DNA of 64,000 bases from positions 62,001-126,000 of the forward strand of contig NZ_FPKV01000002.1 in assembly GCF_900114265.1 (NCBI RefSeq). Direction: 5' to 3'. A program made the position numbers and the translations under genes. A model generated the notes under the pieces. That model was given only the letters and a program-made list of their open reading frames with translations, did no database searches and was not told where the DNA came from. This document shows positions 47,299-57,003 of the stretch, piece by piece. This DNA comes from Flaviramulus basaltis. Lineage in GTDB: Bacteria > Bacteroidota > Bacteroidia > Flavobacteriales > Flavobacteriaceae. Every line of letters begins with the position of its first letter. Position 1 is the first letter of the stretch.

Positions 47299-48360
47299 TT
47301 AATAGCTTTTGTTTTTAGCTTTTAATTCGTTTCTTACTAGCTTACCAGATGTAGTTATTTCAGACTCTTGCCATCCGCCAGTAGCACTTGCGCCTGGTTT
47401 TAAAGCGGCTGCTAATTCTTCTTTATCGGCAATAGACCAGTTGCACCAAGATATGTTGTGTTCATCTAAGAAATCCCACCATAATTTAGATTCAGCTTCA
47501 TTAATTTCAACATCACCTGAAGCTTGGGTGGTACCAAATTCTGTAACAAAAAGAGTAATATCATTATTTAAAGCTTGAATTGCAATATCTCTGAGTTCTT
47601 GTTTATGAGTTGCTGCATAATAATGTAATGTATAAGCAATATTTGCATCGTTAATTTTATTACCAATAACATCATCAACATTTTGAGACCAATTTCTTGT
47701 GCCACAAACTATTATATTATCTGGGTCATGCTTACGAATTTCTGCAATAACAGCTTCATGATAAGGTTTTAAAACATCTTTCCACGACACATTTAATGGT
47801 TCATTATAAGTTTCATAAATAATATTTGGGACATTCCCATAAGTTTCGGCTATATCAGAAAAGAATGTTTTGGCTTCTTCTAGGTGTTTTTCAGCTTCAT
47901 GATCGTGCCAATCAATTAGCACATAAATACCTTCTTCAATAGCAGCATCGATAATGGTTTTTATTTTTGTTTTTTCAACTTCCGGATTAGCTAAATAACC
48001 ATCATGGTCTACTGCCATTGCTGCTCTAACAATATTGCAATTCCAGTCTTCCTTTAGCCACTTAACAGTTTCTTTAGTGTAATATTTACCAATCCATTGA
48101 CTCCAAAAGAAAGACATTCCTCTTAATTGTAAAGGTTCTCCGTTTTTATCAACTATTTTATTGCCAGAAATACTTAATTGTCCATGTTCTTCAACTGTAT
48201 TTGCAAACGTTTCAGGTACATTATCTATTTCAGTTTCATCTACAATTTCCTCATCAACAGGTGTGTCTTTTATTTCGTCAGAATTATTGCAATGCAAAAA
48301 TAAAGGCAAAAAGGCAAGTAAGAAAAGTAATTTATAATTATGAATAGTTTTTAATATCAT
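47299..48360 (-). CDS. Glycoside hydrolase family 5 (endoglucanase-like) lipoprotein
   Basis: 353 residues. The lipoprotein signal ends in LFLHC (Cys24), followed by an acidic linker to about residue 58. The GH5 barrel has RGMSFFWSQW, IDWHDH, the acid/base Glu187 in YETYNEP, and the nucleophile Glu274 in VTEFGTT, all fitting the GH5_2 cellulase group. No carbohydrate-binding module is present. It is probably anchored to the outer membrane. It follows thrC by 47 bases but is unlikely to be functionally part of that operon. Confidence 0.9.
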   Translation of the reverse strand: MILKTIHNYKLLFLLAFLPLFLHCNNSDEIKDTPVDEEIVDETEIDNVPETFANTVEEHGQLSISGNKIVDKNGEPLQLRGMSFFWSQWIGKYYTKETVKWLKEDWNCNIVRAAMAVDHDGYLANPEVEKTKIKTIIDAAIEEGIYVLIDWHDHEAEKHLEEAKTFFSDIAETYGNVPNIIYETYNEPLNVSWKDVLKPYHEAVIAEIRKHDPDNIIVCGTRNWSQNVDDVIGNKINDANIAYTLHYYAATHKQELRDIAIQALNNDITLFVTEFGTTQASGDVEINEAESKLWWDFLDEHNISWCNWSIADKEELAAALKPGASATGGWQESEITTSGKLVRNELKAKNKSY

Positions 48361-48407
48361 GATTTTTATTTTTTTACTTCTAAAAGTAACTAATTATTGG
48401 CTGTTCT

Positions 48408-49700
48408 TTAATTTAATAGAAAACTTTTTAAATCCTCGTAAGTAGAAATTACAATCGATTCTTTTTCTTTACCCATTACAGCTTGTATTTGCTTTGGTAA
48501 TGGTTGTTTTTCCTTAATAACATCTTCAACTACATATAAAAATTTAGTAGGATGGGCTGTTTCTAAAAACACACAATGTGAATCAGGATTTTTTACTAAA
48601 AATTCTTTGCAACCTAAATAACCAACAGCTCCATGAGGATCTGCAACATAATTGTAATTGTTATAGATTTCTAACATAGCTTCTTTGGTTTCATCATCAG
48701 AATAGCTATAGGAAGATAAATTATCTTTTAAAGTGTCAAATTTATTTTTGTAAATTTCTTGAATACGAATAAAATTACTTGGTGCACCAACATCCATAGC
48801 GTTAGAAATGGTTTGAACTGATGGTTTTGGCTCGTAAGTTTGAGATGTTAAATATCGTGTAACCACATTATTTGCGTTGTTTGATGCTATAAAATGATGA
48901 ATTGGCAAACCTAATTGTTGTGCCATCATACCTGCGCAAACATTACCGAAGTTCCCACTTGGTACAGAAAACACTATGTTTTCATATTTATTATGCAATT
49001 GCTTGTAAGCAAACATAAAATAGAACAATTGCGGTAACCAACGTGCTACATTAATAGAGTTTGCTGATGTTAATTGCATTTTACTTGTCAATTCATCATC
49101 AAGAAAAGCAGTTTTAACCATAGCTTGACAATCGTCGAACGTGCCATTAACTTCTAAAGCTTTTATGTTTTGACCTAAACTAGTTAGTTGCATTTCTTGG
49201 ATATCGCTCACTTTTCCGCTAGGGTAGAGTATAACGACGTTAACTCCTTTAACACCAAGAAATCCATTGGCTACAGCACCGCCAGTATCTCCAGACGTTG
49301 CAACTAAAACAGTTATCTCTTCACTATTATTTTGATTGAAATACCCTAAACAACGTGCCATAAAACGTGCGCCAACATCTTTAAATGCCATAGTTGGACC
49401 GTGAAATAACTCTAAAGTAGAAATGTTATCGTTAAGTTTTACAACAGGAAATTCAAATGATAAGGTTTCCTTTACAATAGTTTTTAAAACATCTTCAGGA
49501 ATTTCTGGAGAAACAAATTGTTTTATCGCTTCAAAAGCTATTTCTGAATAGGTTAAATCATCAATATTATCAAAAAAATCTTTTGATAAAGGGGTTATGC
49601 TTTCTGGAAAATATAATCCTTTATCTGGCGCTAATCCTTTTATAACAGCATCTTTAAATGATGTGTTTGGTGCTTTATGGTTTAATGAGTAATAGTTCAT
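48408..49700 (-). CDS. thrC: Threonine synthase
   Basis: 430 residues, PLP-dependent, converting O-phosphohomoserine to threonine. Motifs: opening MNYYSLNHKAPNTSFKDAV, PLP-lysine region GPTMAFKDVGARF, ATSGDTGGAVANGF, and NSINVARWLPQLFY. It starts 6 bases after the thrB stop. It is the last gene of thrA-thrB-thrC. Confidence 0.96.
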   Translation of the reverse strand: MNYYSLNHKAPNTSFKDAVIKGLAPDKGLYFPESITPLSKDFFDNIDDLTYSEIAFEAIKQFVSPEIPEDVLKTIVKETLSFEFPVVKLNDNISTLELFHGPTMAFKDVGARFMARCLGYFNQNNSEEITVLVATSGDTGGAVANGFLGVKGVNVVILYPSGKVSDIQEMQLTSLGQNIKALEVNGTFDDCQAMVKTAFLDDELTSKMQLTSANSINVARWLPQLFYFMFAYKQLHNKYENIVFSVPSGNFGNVCAGMMAQQLGLPIHHFIASNNANNVVTRYLTSQTYEPKPSVQTISNAMDVGAPSNFIRIQEIYKNKFDTLKDNLSSYSYSDDETKEAMLEIYNNYNYVADPHGAVGYLGCKEFLVKNPDSHCVFLETAHPTKFLYVVEDVIKEKQPLPKQIQAVMGKEKESIVISTYEDLKSFLLN

Positions 49701-49706
49701 TTTATA

Positions 49707-50627
49707 TTATAATATTTTGACTCCTTCAGTATTAATTTTTGACACATGTATGTCGAACTCAATTCCAGTTTTAGAGTATATTTTTTCAATCGCATCTTTC
49801 ACATTTATAGCACTTTCTAACCCTTTACATAAAGAGAATATTGAAGGTCCAGATCCAGAAATTCCTGTACCTAAAGCGCCATTTTGTAATGCTGCTTTTT
49901 TTACTTCATTAAAATGAGGAATCAATTGACTTCTATATGGTTCTACAATAACATCGTGTAATGAACTTTTTAATAATTCATAATCACTAGTGTGCAAGCT
50001 ATGTATTAAACTTCCAACATTTGCCCATTGTGTAATAGCATTTTGCAAAGGGACTTCTTTAGGTAAAATCGCCCGAGATTCAGATGTTTTTATTTCAATT
50101 TGAGGATGAATAATTGTTGCATACAAATTCTCTGGTGTTGGGATTTGTAAAATTTCTACAGGCGAAATGCTTTTAACCAAAGTAAAGCCACCAAAAAGGG
50201 CAGGAGCTAGGTTATCGGCATGTTCGCATTTACTTGCCACAGCTTCACCTTTAATAGCAAATTCAGTTAATTGTATTTTATTATATGGTCTTCCAAGAAG
50301 CTCGTTCATACCAAAAACACTACCAACAGCACTTGCAGCACTACTTCCAATACCACTACCAGGTTTTATGTTTTTATAAATTTCTATTTCAAAACCACAA
50401 TCTGGTTTTGCAGCCTCGTACATAGCTAAAGCAGAAACACCAGCGACGTTAAGTTCTGCTTCGTATGGTAAATCGAAACCTTCTATTTTAGTAATGTAAA
50501 TCCCTTTTTTATCGGTTTTCCTAATCACCATTTCATCACCAACACTGTCTAAACAAAAGCCTAAAACATCAAAACCACAGGATACGTTGGCTACAGTTGC
50601 TGGAGAAAATATTCTTATTTCGTTCAT
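49707..50627 (-). CDS. thrB: Homoserine kinase
   Basis: 306 residues of the GHMP kinase family. It opens EIRIFSPATVANVSCGFDVLGF, has the ATP-binding glycine-serine loop PGSGIGSSAASAVG and the GTGISGSGPSIFSL C-terminal motif. It phosphorylates homoserine in threonine synthesis. It lies 3 bases after thrA. Confidence 0.96.
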   Translation of the reverse strand: MNEIRIFSPATVANVSCGFDVLGFCLDSVGDEMVIRKTDKKGIYITKIEGFDLPYEAELNVAGVSALAMYEAAKPDCGFEIEIYKNIKPGSGIGSSAASAVGSVFGMNELLGRPYNKIQLTEFAIKGEAVASKCEHADNLAPALFGGFTLVKSISPVEILQIPTPENLYATIIHPQIEIKTSESRAILPKEVPLQNAITQWANVGSLIHSLHTSDYELLKSSLHDVIVEPYRSQLIPHFNEVKKAALQNGALGTGISGSGPSIFSLCKGLESAINVKDAIEKIYSKTGIEFDIHVSKINTEGVKIL

Positions 50628-50630
50628 ACC

Positions 50631-53075
50631 TTAATCATTTCCAATTCTAATAATGTCTGCAAATAAGCCAGAAGCAGTAACATCTGCTCCAGCACCAGCA
50701 CCTTTAATAATCATAGGTTGTTCTGGGTAACGTTGCGTGTAAAACATAACAATATTATCTTTTCCTTCTAAATTATAAAATGGATGACCTTCTGGAATTT
50801 CCTCTAATCCAACACTCGCTTTTCCATTATCAAATTTTGCCACATATTTTAATTGACAATCCTTTGCTTTCGCTGAAGTATACAAACTTTGGTAATGTGC
50901 TTCATCTGAAATTAATGTTTGGTAAAAATCATCAACAGTATCGCTTTTTATACCAGATTCAGATAGGAAAGGTGTGTTTTGAATATCTTCTAGATTCATT
51001 TCAACACCACTTTCTCTAGCTAAAATTAGGATTTTTCTAGCGACATCTACACCACTTAAATCAATTCTTGGGTCAGGTTCTGTGTAGCCTTCAGCAGCAG
51101 CTTGTTTTACAACATCATAAAATTTTGTAGTATCATTAAAATTGTTGAAAACAAAATTTAAACTACCTGATAAAACAGCCTGTATAGATGTTACTTTATC
51201 TCCAGATGCAATTAAATTGTTTAATGTGTCAATTATTGGCAATCCTGCTCCCACATTGGTTTCGAATAAATAAGGGGCATTGTATTTTAGTGAAAGTCTT
51301 TTAAGTAATTTATAATTTTCAAAAGTGCTAGAACACGCAATTTTATTACAAGCAACAACTCCAATACTTTGTCTTAAATAATCTGCATATAAATTAGCAA
51401 CATCTTTATTTGCTGTAACATCAACAAAAATGCTATTGCGCAAGTTTAATGATTTAGTTCTATCGAAAAAGCCGTCAAGCGTAGCGTGTTCACCATCTTG
51501 TAGTTGCTCTTTCCAGTTACTTAAATTGATCCCATCTTCATTAAAAATCATTTTTCTAGAGTTAGATAATCCAGCAACACGTAAACTTATTTTTAAATTT
51601 TCTTTTAAATATTTACGTTGCTGTTTTATTTGCTCAACTAATTTTTCTCCAACATTTCCAACACCTGTAATAAATACATTTAGTTGTTTAGTTTTAGATT
51701 CAAAAAACTGTTCATGTAGTGTGTTTAATGCTTTTTTTACATCTTTTTCTGCAATTACCGCTGAGATATTCTTTTCTGAAGCACCTTGAGCAATCGCTCT
51801 TATATTAATATTATTTTTACCTAAGGTGCTAAACATTTTACCACTAATACCTTGATGATTTTTCATGTTATCGCCAACTAAAGCAATAATGGAAAGTTCG
51901 GTTTCAACAATAATTGGATCTATTTTATGTAAAGCAATCTCGTTTTCAAATGTAGTGTCAACAGCTGTTTTTGCTCTTTCAGCATCATTTTCATCAATAC
52001 CTAAACAAATAGAATGTTCAGACGATGCTTGAGTAATTAATATCACATTAATTTTTTCTTGTGATAACGTTTCAAACAAACGCTTAGAAAACCCAGGAAT
52101 ACCAATCATACCACTACCTTGTAAAGTTAAAAGCGCGATATTGGATATGTTACTAATTCCTTTTACGGGTGAAGTAGAATTTGTTTCATCATTAGAAATT
52201 ATTGTTCCAACTGCTTCTGGCTCTAAAGTGTTTTTTATATGAATAGGAATATTTAAATCTAAAACAGGTTGAACCGTTGGTGGATACAATACTTTTGCTC
52301 CAAAATGTGATAATTCCATAGCCTCTTGATATGATATTTTATCAATAGGATAGGCTTGTTTTACTAATTTCGGATTTGTTGTAAACATACCACTTACGTC
52401 TGTCCAAATTTCTAGCTGTGTCACGTTTAAAGCAGCAGCAACAATAGCCGCAGTAAAATCTGACCCTCCACGACCCAAAGTGGTTTGTTCTCCAATATTA
52501 GATTTTGAAACAAAACCAGGAAGAATTGTTGTTTTTTGAGAAGCCGATTTAAAATAGTCTTGAATATTTTTATTACTAATACTATAATTTACTTCAGCTT
52601 TTGTAAAGTTTGAATTAGTAATAATTAGTTCTTGAGAGTTTTTACACTCTGCAGATAAACCACGAATTTTCATGGTTTCTGCAATAATGTATGATGACAA
52701 AATTTCTCCAAAACTCACTAATTTATCAGATGTTTTTGGTGATAATTCATTTATTAAATAAATACCATCTAGTAAACTCTTAAGCTCATTTAATTTTTCG
52801 TCTGCAAACGCTATAATATTTGAGCTTTCACCTAAGTTCAATTCATTTATAATATTAAAATGAATATCTTTTATGATATTGAAAGAGTCTGAATAATTTT
52901 TATTTTTATTTTGAGCTTCTTTGCCTGCTAATAAGAGTTTGTCTGTTATACCTCCAACAGCAGAAACGACGCATACAACAGAATCAGTTTTAGAATAATC
53001 TTCTAAAATCTTAATAACGTTATTTATGTTTTTTGAAGAACCAACAGAAGTTCCTCCAAATTTTAAAACCTTCAT
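50631..53075 (-). CDS. thrA: Bifunctional aspartokinase/homoserine dehydrogenase
   Basis: 814 residues. N-terminal aspartokinase (KFGGTSVG at residues 5-12, LGRGGSDFTAA, about 1-290), two ACT-type regulatory regions (about 310-450), and a homoserine dehydrogenase domain from about 460 (GVGNVGEKLVEQI, ACNKIACS, GSLNFVFNNF, EPDPRIDLSGVDVARK). It catalyses the first and third steps of the aspartate branch towards threonine and is usually feedback inhibited. A threonine-rich leader peptide gene lies 82 bases upstream, so transcription is probably attenuated. Confidence 0.97.
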   Translation of the reverse strand: MKVLKFGGTSVGSSKNINNVIKILEDYSKTDSVVCVVSAVGGITDKLLLAGKEAQNKNKNYSDSFNIIKDIHFNIINELNLGESSNIIAFADEKLNELKSLLDGIYLINELSPKTSDKLVSFGEILSSYIIAETMKIRGLSAECKNSQELIITNSNFTKAEVNYSISNKNIQDYFKSASQKTTILPGFVSKSNIGEQTTLGRGGSDFTAAIVAAALNVTQLEIWTDVSGMFTTNPKLVKQAYPIDKISYQEAMELSHFGAKVLYPPTVQPVLDLNIPIHIKNTLEPEAVGTIISNDETNSTSPVKGISNISNIALLTLQGSGMIGIPGFSKRLFETLSQEKINVILITQASSEHSICLGIDENDAERAKTAVDTTFENEIALHKIDPIIVETELSIIALVGDNMKNHQGISGKMFSTLGKNNINIRAIAQGASEKNISAVIAEKDVKKALNTLHEQFFESKTKQLNVFITGVGNVGEKLVEQIKQQRKYLKENLKISLRVAGLSNSRKMIFNEDGINLSNWKEQLQDGEHATLDGFFDRTKSLNLRNSIFVDVTANKDVANLYADYLRQSIGVVACNKIACSSTFENYKLLKRLSLKYNAPYLFETNVGAGLPIIDTLNNLIASGDKVTSIQAVLSGSLNFVFNNFNDTTKFYDVVKQAAAEGYTEPDPRIDLSGVDVARKILILARESGVEMNLEDIQNTPFLSESGIKSDTVDDFYQTLISDEAHYQSLYTSAKAKDCQLKYVAKFDNGKASVGLEEIPEGHPFYNLEGKDNIVMFYTQRYPEQPMIIKGAGAGADVTASGLFADIIRIGND

Positions 53076-53114
53076 TTTTTAATGAATTGATAATTAAAAA
53101 TAATACTTGAATTG

Positions 53115-53135
53115 TTGTAATTTTTTAAATTACAA
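53115..53135 (-). promoter_or_regulatory. Hairpin between leader peptide and thrA
   Basis: An AT-rich 8-bp stem, TTGTAATT/AATTACAA, with a 5-base loop lies 40 bases before the thrA ATG. The adjacent ATATTTGT can also pair with ACAAATAT inside the leader threonine codons, giving a mutually exclusive structure. The T tract after it is weak, so terminator function is uncertain. Confidence 0.45.
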
Positions 53136-53157
53136 ATATAGCCTGAAGAATATGTTA

Positions 53158-53265
53158 TTAGCAACCCCAAAGGGTTGTAATATTTGTTGTAGTAGCTAAA
53201 ATAGAAGTTGAACCTTTTACAAAAAAAGTATGAGTAAAACTTGTATTTTGGCTTAAATGATTCAT
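53158..53265 (-). CDS. Threonine operon leader peptide
   Basis: A 35-codon reading frame from ATG to TAA lies 82 bases upstream of thrA. Nine of 35 residues are Thr, concentrated near the end in ILATTTNITTLWGC, with Ile beside them. That is the composition of the E. coli thr leader and suits attenuation by threonyl-tRNA supply. A 6-bp GC-rich stem, CAACCC/GGGTTG (53162-53177), overlaps its last codons. A longer frame across this region (53072-53377) reads as low-complexity Phe, Tyr and Asn and is not believable as a protein. Confidence 0.82.
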   Translation of the reverse strand: MNHLSQNTSFTHTFFVKGSTSILATTTNITTLWGC

Positions 53266-53287
53266 TTATATTTAATGTAAAACTAAT

Positions 53288-53321
53288 CAAAAGTATTACT
53301 TTTAACTTGATAAAAAAACAA
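53288..53321 (-). promoter_or_regulatory. Candidate promoter of the thr operon
   Basis: On the minus strand, TACTTTTG (53288-53295), identical to the rnpB -7 element, has TTG (53319-53321) 23 bp upstream, the same spacing as rnpB. It ends 22 bases before the leader ATG. Confidence 0.6.
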
Positions 53322-53416
53322 AATATTTTTTTTTGACGTATTCTTATATTGAAGTAATTTTCTTTTAAGAATTCCAACGAATATAAAAAAGAATTGAAAA
53401 ATCAATAATTATATAA

Positions 53417-54976
53417 ATGAAAATTTTTTCTAAGGAACAGATTTACGAAGGAGACAAGATAACTACTGAAAGACAGCAAATTTCATCAACAGATTTAATG
53501 GAACGCGCAGCAACTCAAATTTTTAATTGGATACACATGCGCATGCAAGGCGCTCAAGTTCCTATACATGTTTTTTGTGGTATTGGTAATAATGGCGGTG
53601 ATGGTTTGGTATTAGCAAGACATTTAATTTTAGATGGCTATAATGTAAAAACCTATGTGGTTAATTGTAGTGATAAGCGTTCTAAAGATTTTTTAATCAA
53701 CTACGATCGTATTAAGAATGTTACAAAAGAGTGGCCAACGCTTTTAAAATGTGCAGAAGATTTTCCAGAAATAAATCCAAATGATATTATTGTTGATGCT
53801 GTTTTTGGAATTGGTTTAAATAGACCAATAGATGATTGGGTAAAGGGTTTATTTATGCATTTTAGAGCAAGTAAAGCGTTTACCTTATCTATAGATATTC
53901 CTTCTGGTTTGTTTCCAGATAAGGCTGTTGAAGATGAAGATGCTGTTGTATGGGCAGGTTACACATTAAGTTTTGCTTCACCAAAACTAGTATTCTTCTT
54001 GCCAGAAACTGCTAAGTATACTGTGCAATGGGAAGTTTTAGATATTGGTTTAGATCAAGAATTTTTACAAACAACCCAAACAGAAGTTGAATTAATTGGT
54101 AAGCATGAAGTGTTGCCTAATTACATACCAAGAGATAAATTTTCGCATAAAGGTCAATTTGGACACGCTTTAATTATTGGTGGAAGTTATGGGAAAATGG
54201 GTGCTGTTACTTTAGCAAGTAGAGCTACTTTATCTGCTGGCGCGGGCTTAGTTTCTGCATATATTCCTAAATGTGGATATACTGTTTTACAATCGGCATT
54301 TCCAGAAGCGATGGTTATTACTGACGCTGATGAGGAAAAAATAACCTCAATTTCTTTTGAAATAAAACCTACCGTCATTGCTTTTGGAATAGGAGTAGGG
54401 ACAGATGCAAAAACCTTAAATGCTTTTGAAGCCTTTTTGAAAACGAATAAAACACCTTTAGTTATTGATGCAGATGGTATTAATTTACTTTCAAAAAAGA
54501 AAGCCTTACTAAAATTGTTACCTGTAGAAACAGTATTAACGCCTCATCCAAAAGAATTAGAACGATTAATTGGTAAGTGGAAAAATGACTTTGACAAATT
54601 AAAAAAAGCCAAAGCCTTTTCAAAAAAGTATAACGTTATTTTGCTTATTAAAGGAGCAAATACCATAACACTTTTTGAAGATAAACTTTATGTAAATACA
54701 ACAGGAAATCCTGGTTTATCTACAGCAGGTAGTGGTGATGTATTAACGGGAATAATTACAGGTTTAATTTCACAAGGATATCATCCTGTAGTTGCAGCTA
54801 TATTTGGTGTGTATTTACATGGAAAGTCTGCAGATATTGCTGTTGAAGACTTTGGCTATCAAAGTTTAATTGCAACTCATGTTATTGAATATTTAGGTGA
54901 AGCGTATTTAGACTTGTTTAAACAACCAGAACCTATACAGCAAGAAGAAAGTACTGAAGAAAGTACTAAGGAATAA
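53417..54976 (+). CDS. nnr: Bifunctional NAD(P)H-hydrate epimerase/dehydratase
   Basis: 519 residues. The N-terminal YjeF_N epimerase domain (about 1-215) has FCGIGNNGGDGLVLARHL and SIDIPSG; the C-terminal ADP-dependent dehydratase domain (about 225-505) has HKGQFGHALIIGGSYGKMGA, LTPHPKELERL and TTGNPGLSTAGSGDVLTGI. It repairs hydrated NAD(P)H. The tail is repetitive, EESTEESTKE. A terminator follows directly. Confidence 0.95.
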   Translation: MKIFSKEQIYEGDKITTERQQISSTDLMERAATQIFNWIHMRMQGAQVPIHVFCGIGNNGGDGLVLARHLILDGYNVKTYVVNCSDKRSKDFLINYDRIKNVTKEWPTLLKCAEDFPEINPNDIIVDAVFGIGLNRPIDDWVKGLFMHFRASKAFTLSIDIPSGLFPDKAVEDEDAVVWAGYTLSFASPKLVFFLPETAKYTVQWEVLDIGLDQEFLQTTQTEVELIGKHEVLPNYIPRDKFSHKGQFGHALIIGGSYGKMGAVTLASRATLSAGAGLVSAYIPKCGYTVLQSAFPEAMVITDADEEKITSISFEIKPTVIAFGIGVGTDAKTLNAFEAFLKTNKTPLVIDADGINLLSKKKALLKLLPVETVLTPHPKELERLIGKWKNDFDKLKKAKAFSKKYNVILLIKGANTITLFEDKLYVNTTGNPGLSTAGSGDVLTGIITGLISQGYHPVVAAIFGVYLHGKSADIAVEDFGYQSLIATHVIEYLGEAYLDLFKQPEPIQQEESTEESTKE

Positions 54977-55006
54977 AAAATGCCGCTAATAGCGGCATTT
55001 TTTATT
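54972..55006. terminator. Bidirectional terminator between nnr and the TlpA-like gene
   Basis: ATGCCGCT (54980-54987) pairs with AGCGGCAT (54991-54998), loop AAT, extended by A and T runs to a 16-bp stem. It overlaps the nnr stop codon region and serves convergent genes. Confidence 0.9.
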
Positions 55007-55019
55007 TTAATTATAAATT

Positions 55020-56054
55020 TTATATGTTTAAAGAATTAAGCAATTCTGTAAGTTTAGGACTTGATGGTCTTGAAGCATCAGCATTAACAATATTACCTGC
55101 TGGATCAATCAATATAAATCGAGGGATTCCATTTATTCTATAACCTTGAATAAATTCAGATTTCCATCCTTCACCAGAGAATAATTGAATGCCTCCCATT
55201 TCTTTTTCAGCAATCATTTTTTTCCAACCTTCGTGAGCTGCACCAGCATCACCTCTATAGCCTCTTCCATCATCAACAGAAATACTTACAAACGCTATAT
55301 TTTTATCTTCAAATTGTTTTTCTAATTTTTTAAGTGAAGGAATTTCTGCAATACAAGGTCCGCACCAAGTAGCCCAAACATCAACGTAAACGTATTTTCC
55401 TTTTAAATCTGACAACGAAGTATTTCCACCTTTATAATTTTCATAGTTTTCAAAATTAGGAGATGGTTTTCCAACAAAATCTACAAATTTATTAGCTCTT
55501 GCTTGTTGTTGTGAATATGCATTTAAAAGACCTTCTGGTAATTTTTCAACAGCATTTTTATCATTTGCATAAACTATAGAGTCAAGATTTTTAGTGTTTT
55601 CTATTAATCCTAAGAATTCACTTTGAATTTCATTAACTTCTGTTTTAAAATCATTTTCTTCCATATCAAATAAAGCAGGTGAGAATCTGCTTTCTTGCAA
55701 TAAAGATTTTTTTGCTAAGTAGTTATTTGTTTCTGATCCTGATCCTGTATATTTAATTGTTTCGTCAAACTCCTTGGTGTCTAAAGTTACATTTAAATCA
55801 TAACCATTTTTAAGAAAGATTAAAGTAGCTTCATTTCCATCGTAGAAATTAAAAAAATCTGCTTTAACATTCAATGTGTCACTAAAAGTACCATCTTGAT
55901 TAACTTTAATAGTTTTTGAGTAATTTTGATTTCTAACAACTAGAGAATCGCTATTTTGGTTTATTATTTTTCCTGTTAGAGTAACATAATTTTTAGGTTC
56001 TTCTTGACAAGCTATTGTTGCAATTGCAAGTGATAATAAAAGTAATTTTTTCAT
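55020..56054 (-). CDS. TlpA/ResA-like thioredoxin-fold lipoprotein
   Basis: 344 residues from the ATG at 56054, chosen because MKKLLLLSLAIATIACQE is a proper lipoprotein signal; an upstream ATG at 56090 adds 12 residues. The N-terminal half is a DUF4369-like beta domain; the C-terminal half is a thioredoxin fold with WATWCGPC and GIPRFILID (cis-proline). It probably reduces disulfides in the periplasm. It stands alone. Confidence 0.88.
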   Translation of the reverse strand: MKKLLLLSLAIATIACQEEPKNYVTLTGKIINQNSDSLVVRNQNYSKTIKVNQDGTFSDTLNVKADFFNFYDGNEATLIFLKNGYDLNVTLDTKEFDETIKYTGSGSETNNYLAKKSLLQESRFSPALFDMEENDFKTEVNEIQSEFLGLIENTKNLDSIVYANDKNAVEKLPEGLLNAYSQQQARANKFVDFVGKPSPNFENYENYKGGNTSLSDLKGKYVYVDVWATWCGPCIAEIPSLKKLEKQFEDKNIAFVSISVDDGRGYRGDAGAAHEGWKKMIAEKEMGGIQLFSGEGWKSEFIQGYRINGIPRFILIDPAGNIVNADASRPSSPKLTELLNSLNI

Positions 56055-56136
56055 ATAATGAGTTTGTTTCTTCAAAAATAAAAACTTCAAAAGTGTTTTG
56101 TAATAAGTTTTTGTTAAAAATTAATATTGAAAACGG

Positions 56137-57003
56137 TTACAGTTCAAAAGTTAACTTTTCATAATCAACAATTTCAGGGATAATATTTAGTGCAAATAAT
56201 TCTTTTTGAGCTTTCATGACGGTTTCCTTATTAATTAAAGACTGAGACCATTCTGTAATACCTAGCCATTCTTGAACATCATCCAATTGTTGTTTGTAAC
56301 GATTTGCAATGGTTTTATCAATACTTGGGATGTCTTTAAACTCGGAAGTAGTATTATTAATTATTCTTAAAATAGTTTCTAAATCTTCACGATTTGATTC
56401 GATAAAATCTTCTCTTACTGCTATAACAAAGCAAGGCCATGGTGAAGGACAATTATCAATACGACGAAACGTACCATCATCTACCAAAGGTTTTGTGGTA
56501 AATTTTTCCCACATAAAATAATCTGCAGTTCCTTCGGTTAAGCCTTTAACAGCACCATCTAAATCTTTTATAACTTCAAAGTCTAGATCTTTTTCTAAAT
56601 CCCAATTATTATTTTCTGCATTAATATAAGCCATTAAATGAGAGCCAGAACCATATCTGCTAATAGCAGCCTTTGTTCCTTTTAAATCTTCAACAGTTTT
56701 ATATGGAGAATCATTACCTACATGAATACCCCAAATTAAAGGTGTTTGCACAAAAGTTTGCACAATTTTACTTGGGTTTCCATCAATAATATCTTTAATA
56801 ATACCCTCGGTAAGAATCACTGCTAAATCAATGTCTTTATTACGTAATGCTTTACACATAGCACCAGTGCCACCATAATAGTCATGCCAGCGTAAATTAA
56901 TGCCCTCGTCTTTATATTCGCCTTCTTTTAGCGTTAAATACCATGCTAAGTTAAAATGCTCTGGTACACCACCAATATTAACTTTCTTCATTAAATCAAT
57001 CAA
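56137..57003 (-). CDS. Solute-binding-fold protein without signal peptide
   Basis: 288 residues, with a likely second start at MKKVNIGGVPEHFNLAW (56991). The fold is that of SsuA/NMT1/MqnA-like type 2 periplasmic binding proteins: VNIGGVPEHFNLAWYL, AVILTEGIIKDIIDGN, TKAAISRYGSGSHLMAY. There is no signal peptide or lipobox, so it is probably cytosolic and acts as an enzyme or sensor. It overlaps the nucleoside phosphorylase gene by 8 bases and is the last gene of a five-gene operon. Confidence 0.82.
   Translation of the reverse strand: MIDLMKKVNIGGVPEHFNLAWYLTLKEGEYKDEGINLRWHDYYGGTGAMCKALRNKDIDLAVILTEGIIKDIIDGNPSKIVQTFVQTPLIWGIHVGNDSPYKTVEDLKGTKAAISRYGSGSHLMAYINAENNNWDLEKDLDFEVIKDLDGAVKGLTEGTADYFMWEKFTTKPLVDDGTFRRIDNCPSPWPCFVIAVREDFIESNREDLETILRIINNTTSEFKDIPSIDKTIANRYKQQLDDVQEWLGITEWSQSLINKETVMKAQKELFALNIIPEIVDYEKLTFEL

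Noticed and set aside
53072-53377. 101-residue frame upstream of thrA
   Set aside because: Composition is Phe/Tyr/Asn/Lys low complexity without a family; it overlaps the Thr-rich leader frame, which explains the region better.
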